Below, one piece after another: positions 53,189 through 57,759 of a stretch of 57,759 nt of DNA. The stretch comes from an uncultured Collinsella sp. (lineage in GTDB: Bacteria; Actinomycetota; Coriobacteriia; Coriobacteriales; Coriobacteriaceae): contig UQXP01000008.1 of assembly GCA_900545055.1 (NCBI GenBank), positions 1 to 57,759 of the forward strand, in the 5' to 3' direction. The notes under the pieces were generated by a model. It did no database searches and was not told the DNA's origin. It worked only from the letters and a program-made list of their open reading frames with translations. The position numbers and the translations under genes were made by a program. Numbering within the stretch: position 1 is the stretch's first letter; the number at the start of each line of letters is the position of its first letter.

Positions 53189-55954
53189 ATGGACCAAGAC
53201 CGCCAAAACAGCCTACGCCGCGACGCGCAGAACACGGAGCGCGAGCAGGATTTTACGACCTACCGCACTGCCCAAAGCTCAAACGATATGGTGCCGACGG
53301 TTTTTCGCCGTGGCATCTACCGCACAATCCGAGGCAGTCTTAAGCGCTTCTTGTCAATCGTGGTCATCACCGCGCTTGGCGTGAGCGTGATGTGCGGCCT
53401 TAAGGCGGGTTGCGAGGACCTGTGTGATTCGGTTGATGCCTACTTCGACCAGCAAAATGTCTATGACATTAACGTGCAGTCGACCTATGGCCTGACTGAC
53501 GATGATCTCGACGCCATACAAGAGGTCGATGGCGTCGAAACGGCCGAGGGCATCTACACCGAGACCGCCTACACCGCCGTGGGTACAACGCGTGAGCGCG
53601 TGGTCGTGCAGAGTCTCTCCAAGGAGAACATCGATCAGCCGGTGCTCGTGAACGGCGATTTGCCCGAGAGCGCTGATGAAGTCGCGGTGACTTCGAAGTT
53701 CCTGAAGGCATCGGGCAAGAAAATCGGCGATACGGTGAGTTTTGCCGCCAATGACGCGAGCTCGTCCAATCAAAGCGCCAAGGACCAGTTTGCCGCGGGC
53801 GATTACACCATTACGGCCGAGGTCCTCGACCCCACTGATGTGAGCTCCGACTCGACAGTCAACGCCTTTCGCGCTGCTTCGGCGGCGGACTATAAGTTCT
53901 ATGTGAGCGAGGACGCCGCGACATCTTCTTCCTACTCCGCGGTCCACGTGATCGTCGAGGGAGCCAAGAGCCTCAACTCCTATTCGGATGCCTACGCGGC
54001 AAAGATCAACAAGGTCAAGGGCAATATAGAGAAGATTCGCGAGGAGCGTGAGAAGGCGCGCACTCAGGAACTGACGGTCGACACGCCGGCAAGCTTGGAT
54101 GCGGCCGAGCGCCAGGCGAATATGCTCTTTGGGATTGAGCAGGACAACATCAATCGCATGGCAGAGGGCAGCGAGGAGCGCGTGCAAGCGCAGGCCGACC
54201 TGGATCAGCGCCGCGCCGCCGCCGACCAGCAGTTTGCCGATGCCCGCGCCGAGCTTTCCGATCTGGGCGAATGCACCTGGTACATCCAGGACCGCGGCAA
54301 TATCGCAAGCTACTCGAGCGTGGAGAGCGATAGCTCGTCAATTGAAGCCATCGCCACGGTGTTCCCGTTCATCTTCTTTATCGTCGCCGTGCTCATCAGC
54401 CTTACCACCGCCACGCGTATGGTCGAGGAGGAACGCACACTCATCGGCCTGTATAAGGCGCTCGGTTATTCGCGCGGACGCATCCTGTCCAAATACGTGG
54501 ACTATGCGCTGTGGGCCTGTCTGATCGGCGGCGTGCTCGGCAACATCATCGGATTTGTGGGCCTGCCGCTGTTCCTGTTTACGGTGTTCGACGACATGTA
54601 CTCACTGCCCCAGATGCTGCTTTCGTACGACATCGTGTCCTCGATCGTTTCGGTGGCGCTGTTTGCCGTGGGCGTGGTGGGCGCCACGATTATCGCCTGC
54701 CGCCACGAGATGGCCGAGACCCCGGCCTCGCTTATGCGTCCCAAGGCCCCGCGCGCTGGCTCGCGCATTCTGCTCGAGCGCATCGGCTTTATCTGGCGCC
54801 GCATGGGCTTTTTGAACAAGGTCGCTGCACGCAACCTTTTCCGCTATAAAAAGCGCGCCTTTATGACCATCTTTGGCATCGCGGGTTGCACCGCGCTTGT
54901 GATCTGCGGTATGGGTATTCGCGACACGTCGGTCGCGCTTTCGCCCAAGCAGTACGGGCATATCACGCGCTATGACTTGCTGGCGGTCGCCAACCCCGAT
55001 GACTTTACGCAGACGTGCGCGGCGTTGGATGAGCGCAGCACGGCCAATGATTCCAACGTGACGGTGACCTCGACCCTGCCGATTATGACCGACAACGTCA
55101 CCTTTACGTTTGGCGGCAAGAGCGAGACCGTGCAGCTCATCGTGATTCCCGACGACCGCACGGGTGACTTGGGCGATTACGTGCGCCTGGAGGATGAGTC
55201 CAAAGAACCGCTCGCCCTGCGTGACGGAGACGTGTATTTGAGCAAGAGCTCTCAGCTGGTGCTGGGGATCAAGCCGGGCGATACGGCACACGTCCAGGAT
55301 TCGTCGCTCAATGTTGCCAAGGTCAAAGTCAGCGACATCTCGCTCAACTATCTGGGCAACACGCTTTACATGACGCAGGGCACCTATGAGCGCGCGTTCG
55401 GTCGAAGTGCACGCCTTAACGGCGTCTTTGTGCTGCTTAAGGGTTCGTCGGCCGACCAGATTGCGTTTAGCAAGAATCTTAAGAGTGACGGTTGGCTTAC
55501 GATTTCGAGTACGTCCGAGCATTGGGAGAATTATGAGGCCAACTTCACCATCATCAACTCGGTCGTGGTGCTTGTGACCTTTATGGCGGCGTGCCTGTCG
55601 TTTGTGGTGGTGTTTACGCTGTCTAATACGAATATTTCGGAGCGCGAACGCGAGCTGGCGACCATCAAGGTGCTGGGCTTCCGCCGTGGCGAGGTGCATC
55701 ACTACGTCAACAAGGAGACGTTGATTCTTACGGCGATCGGAGCCACGCTGGGCGTACCGCTGGGTGGTGCGCTGGCCGAGAGCTTTACGTACATCTTGCA
55801 GATGCCGTCATTGTACTTTGACGTCGAAGTCGAGCCGCTGAGCTACGTGCTTGCCGTGGTGCTTTCCTTCGGCTTTACGATCATCGTCAACCTCGCTACC
55901 AATCGCACCCTCAATAAGATCGACATGGTCGGCGCCCTCAAGAGCGCCGAGTAG
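53189..55954 (+). CDS. Large ABC permease, FtsX/MacB-like with coiled coil
   Basis: The 921-residue membrane protein has a helix at about 45-65, a large extracytoplasmic domain to about 390, then helices in clusters near 395-415, 440-475, 485-515, 555-580, 790-815, 845-870 and 885-905, with a second extracytoplasmic domain about 590-780. A likely coiled coil occupies residues about 280-360 (KIREEREKARTQELTV and ADLDQRRAAADQQFADARAE). This two-domain form occurs in ABC permeases thought to act on lipids or peptides at the surface. ATG 53189 is weakly supported; GTG 53177, overlapping the ATPase gene, is possible. Confidence 0.85.
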   Translation: MDQDRQNSLRRDAQNTEREQDFTTYRTAQSSNDMVPTVFRRGIYRTIRGSLKRFLSIVVITALGVSVMCGLKAGCEDLCDSVDAYFDQQNVYDINVQSTYGLTDDDLDAIQEVDGVETAEGIYTETAYTAVGTTRERVVVQSLSKENIDQPVLVNGDLPESADEVAVTSKFLKASGKKIGDTVSFAANDASSSNQSAKDQFAAGDYTITAEVLDPTDVSSDSTVNAFRAASAADYKFYVSEDAATSSSYSAVHVIVEGAKSLNSYSDAYAAKINKVKGNIEKIREEREKARTQELTVDTPASLDAAERQANMLFGIEQDNINRMAEGSEERVQAQADLDQRRAAADQQFADARAELSDLGECTWYIQDRGNIASYSSVESDSSSIEAIATVFPFIFFIVAVLISLTTATRMVEEERTLIGLYKALGYSRGRILSKYVDYALWACLIGGVLGNIIGFVGLPLFLFTVFDDMYSLPQMLLSYDIVSSIVSVALFAVGVVGATIIACRHEMAETPASLMRPKAPRAGSRILLERIGFIWRRMGFLNKVAARNLFRYKKRAFMTIFGIAGCTALVICGMGIRDTSVALSPKQYGHITRYDLLAVANPDDFTQTCAALDERSTANDSNVTVTSTLPIMTDNVTFTFGGKSETVQLIVIPDDRTGDLGDYVRLEDESKEPLALRDGDVYLSKSSQLVLGIKPGDTAHVQDSSLNVAKVKVSDISLNYLGNTLYMTQGTYERAFGRSARLNGVFVLLKGSSADQIAFSKNLKSDGWLTISSTSEHWENYEANFTIINSVVVLVTFMAACLSFVVVFTLSNTNISERERELATIKVLGFRRGEVHHYVNKETLILTAIGATLGVPLGGALAESFTYILQMPSLYFDVEVEPLSYVLAVVLSFGFTIIVNLATNRTLNKIDMVGALKSAE

Positions 55955-56004
55955 CCTGCCAAAAAGGGACAGGTTTATTTTGGCGGGTTTTATCGGGGCA
56001 AACG
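55955..56004 (-). repeat. Dispersed ~50-bp repeat, copy 5
   Basis: Reverse copy (CCTGCCAAAAAGGGACAGG ... ATCGGGGCAAACG), starting on the base after the permease stop codon. Its hairpin may terminate the operon. Confidence 0.85.
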
Positions 56005-56153
56005 CCGGACAACCATTAGGTGGCCCGGCGTTTGCCCCGTCAAACGGGCTTTCCATTTGCCTTTCATTCTATTTGGTTTTCGCTCGCAGGCGTGGATGAG
56101 AGGCTCTCTTTGGCCTTCGAGATTGGGCTTGTATGGGTCGTATGCCACAAAAT

Positions 56154-56293
56154 GGGCCTATCTACTACGTTTGCTACCACACCCTCGACCGTGACAAAGA
56201 TTATGAAATTAAAACCGCAGGTAGAGGGCTTGCCAGTTTTCGGAAAAGGCGGGTATGGTCGGCCCTCTCGAGTTAAACGTAGTAAATAGGCCC
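56154..56293. repeat. Long inverted repeat with 19-bp arms
   Basis: GGGCCTATCTACTACGTTT at 56154-56172 pairs with 56275-56293 with one mismatch. An inner AGAGGGC/GCCCTCT stem lies at 56223-56268. The 514-bp gap 55955-56468 contains only repeats. Confidence 0.7.
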
Positions 56294-56354
56294 TTTTCTT
56301 GGTGCGCGGTCAGCTCAATGCTAATCTCCGTGCCGGAACTGACCCAGTTGTTTG

Positions 56355-56425
56355 TAAGTTGCGGTGATATACGGACTGTTTGGCGCTTTGGAGCTTCAAA
56401 ACAGTCCCTATCTCACCGCAACTTA
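56355..56425. repeat. Palindrome with 27-bp arms (AGTTGCGGTG family), copy 2
   Basis: Arms at 56355-56381 and 56399-56425 differ by two bases. The outer TAAGTTGCGGTG matches the palindrome at 38887. Confidence 0.75.
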
Positions 56426-56468
56426 GGAGAAGGGCGGGGGCGGTTGGGTGCTGGTGGGTCGGAGCGTG

Positions 56469-57407
56469 TTAGGCCTGTTTGCGGTGCTTCCATTGTTTGC
56501 GGCACCAGCGCATGAGCGCCTTTATGACGGGAATCGTGATGAGGATGATCCATGCAGGATGGGGCTGTCCCAAACAGAGCCACATGTAGAGGAACCAAGC
56601 GATGGCGGCTGCCGGGTAGATGGCCTCGATCAGCTTAGACAGGTGGCGCCGATCGATGAAGTCACCAATCGCGTAGTAGACGGGAACCAGAAAGACGAGG
56701 AAAAGCCCCATGCCCCATGTGCCGTAGACAATGCCGAGCACCAGATAGGCGAGAGTAACAAGTGCGGGGAAGGGGAATTTGTTCCATGCACGTCCGACCT
56801 TGGTGTGGAAATGCTTGCCATGATGGTCGAGCTTGTCGTGTGCTTCCTTCCAGCTGGAAAACGTTTCGCCGTCGATGGTGACGGTGCCGTCGTCATTGGT
56901 GCGTACGCTATGTCCATCGTCCTCAAGCGTATCGATATGCACGCCGTCCGGCCCCACATGCACCTCTTCGCCCTTGCGCTCGTTGGTCACATGGATGCCG
57001 CTCCAACCAACATGGACTTCCTCGCCTTTATTGGGATCAATGACGTGGATACCGCGCGCGAGGGAAATATCGACAAGTGGCTTATCGCTGCAATCAGCGT
57101 GCTCAGTAGAAGCCTCAGCCTCTTCAGCCTTATCTGAAGCTTTGGTGCCGGCGTTGCTGTTCTGTGCCTCATCATCAGCCTGTGAGTCATCAGCGCTAGC
57201 CACCGCCTCCCCATATAGCAGCTCATCCAGCGACACGCCATACAGCGCGGCGAGCGCAATGAGGTTATCGGTATCGGGTGAGGACTCGCTGCGCTCCCAT
57301 TTACTAACAGCCTGGCGGCTTACGCCCAGCTGGGCAGCAAGCGCCTCCTGAGAAAGGCCGGCAGCTTTACGGCGATCGATGAGGCGCTGCGCCATCGCAA
57401 GATCCAT
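56469..57407 (-). CDS. XRE-family HTH protein with C-terminal membrane helices
   Basis: The 312-residue protein has a Cro/CI domain at residues about 5-65 (RKAAGLSQEALAAQLGVSRQAVSKWERSESSP), an acidic low-complexity linker (about 70-120), a middle region with repeated G(I/V)HV and KGEEVHVG segments (about 125-200, probably beta strands), and three or four membrane helices from about 225 to 300. It resembles membrane-bound HTH regulators common in Firmicutes and Coriobacteriia. ATG 57407 follows AAAGGAACC; the longer start at 57479 lacks a site. The sensed signal is unknown. Confidence 0.82.
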   Translation of the reverse strand: MDLAMAQRLIDRRKAAGLSQEALAAQLGVSRQAVSKWERSESSPDTDNLIALAALYGVSLDELLYGEAVASADDSQADDEAQNSNAGTKASDKAEEAEASTEHADCSDKPLVDISLARGIHVIDPNKGEEVHVGWSGIHVTNERKGEEVHVGPDGVHIDTLEDDGHSVRTNDDGTVTIDGETFSSWKEAHDKLDHHGKHFHTKVGRAWNKFPFPALVTLAYLVLGIVYGTWGMGLFLVFLVPVYYAIGDFIDRRHLSKLIEAIYPAAAIAWFLYMWLCLGQPHPAWIILITIPVIKALMRWCRKQWKHRKQA

Positions 57408-57461
57408 GGTGGTTCCTTTCGTTTGATGGTCGAATCGAATGAGCCGAGTATGCCGAGAACA

Positions 57462-57527
57462 ACCGGTAGCGACCACCATTTCTAGTTAGAATCTGCCCCA
57501 ACCCTACCGCAACTACCGGTAGCAACC
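57462..57527. promoter_or_regulatory. Candidate operator repeats before the XRE gene
   Basis: ACCGGTAGCGACC (57462-57474) and ACCGGTAGCAACC (57515-57527) form a direct repeat 53 bp apart; the second lies in the palindrome CTACCGGTAG (57513-57522). They sit upstream of the minus-strand HTH gene and may be its own operators. Confidence 0.45.
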
Positions 57528-57656
57528 CCTAACGACCAGCCATTTTAGGACAAATGTCAGTGCTACTCTCAGCTAAGAGCCTGCAACATCCCAAAATCTC
57601 AGCCCACGCACTTGCAGCGAGAAGGCGAATAGCCTCGGCCTCCCTAGTTACCGCAG

Positions 57657-57759
57657 GAGGCCCCAGGGCTTTCCTCCCAAATCTTTCCGCAGGACGGAAG
57701 GACCCCGCCGCGCGAAGCGCGCAGCGGGGGCCTGACATGTCCGAGGACGATTTGGGAGG
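57657..57759. repeat. Two-tier hairpin repeat, copy 3 (cut by window end)
   Basis: The left outer arm and inner stem resemble copy 2. The loops CTTTCCGCAGGA (57683-57694) and ATGTCCGAGGACG (57737-57749) match copy 2 and the reverse complement of copy 1. The right outer arm is visible only as ATTTGGGAGG. Confidence 0.8.

Overview
The window reads as a chromosome segment of a high-GC, anaerobic gut actinobacterium of the Coriobacteriia type, most likely Collinsella or a close relative. I base that on the GC-rich codon use, the strictly fermentative enzymes (pyruvate formate-lyase and its activase), the agmatine/putrescine genes, the several LuxR-type regulators with membrane-spanning N-termini, and the many palindromic intergenic repeats. 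No database search was possible, so taxonomy and orthology are inference from recognised sequence motifs.

Layout. 0-3.3 kb: a Bce-type ABC exporter pair. 3.5-19.7 kb: an amine island with a membrane LuxR regulator, putrescine carbamoyltransferase, two related amino acid/polyamine antiporters, two agmatine deiminases, a second membrane LuxR regulator, an amidohydrolase, a MATE exporter, an AAA/DUF4143 ATPase and a soluble LuxR regulator. 19.8-21.8 kb: decayed genes and hairpin repeats. 21.8-27.8 kb: DAHP synthase, then a heterodimeric ABC exporter under a MarR regulator, all on the minus strand. 28.3-38.8 kb: pyruvate formate-lyase encoded as two separate polypeptides, a LacI-controlled sucrose/fructoside cluster (GH32, PTS EIIBC, GH32), a DegV protein and the formate-lyase activase. 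39-41.7 kb: a membrane serine hydrolase, MTA/SAH nucleosidase and the GTPase EngB. 41.7-44.8 kb: a candidate DUF3990/HTH toxin-antitoxin pair, a zinc-ribbon-like membrane protein and a small HTH protein. 45-50.3 kb: threonine biosynthesis (thrB, thrC, lysC, asd). 50.3-57.8 kb: DNA alkyl-repair methyltransferase, a GyrI-like protein, a MacB-type ABC pair and an HTH-membrane protein.

The most striking features are: (1) the formate-lyase split, in which the 683-residue core carries the Cys-Cys active site and a separate 83-residue protein carries the glycyl-radical loop, with two hairpins and a good ribosome-binding site between them; (2) a family of at least four long two-tier hairpins whose arm sequences differ while the internal-loop sequences are conserved; (3) a dispersed repeat of about 50 bp in five copies, two of them inverted around an ABC operon; (4) a duplicated intergenic element of about 277 bp placed at the 3' ends of two LuxR genes; and (5) candidate operator motifs shared by the two halves of the amine island.

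How the genes may work together: agmatine is imported in exchange for putrescine, deiminated to N-carbamoylputrescine and phosphorolysed to putrescine and carbamoyl phosphate. The carbamate kinase that would yield ATP is not in the window. Sucrose-like sugars taken up by the PTS would feed glycolysis, and pyruvate would be cleaved to acetyl-CoA and formate by the split lyase after activation by PflA.
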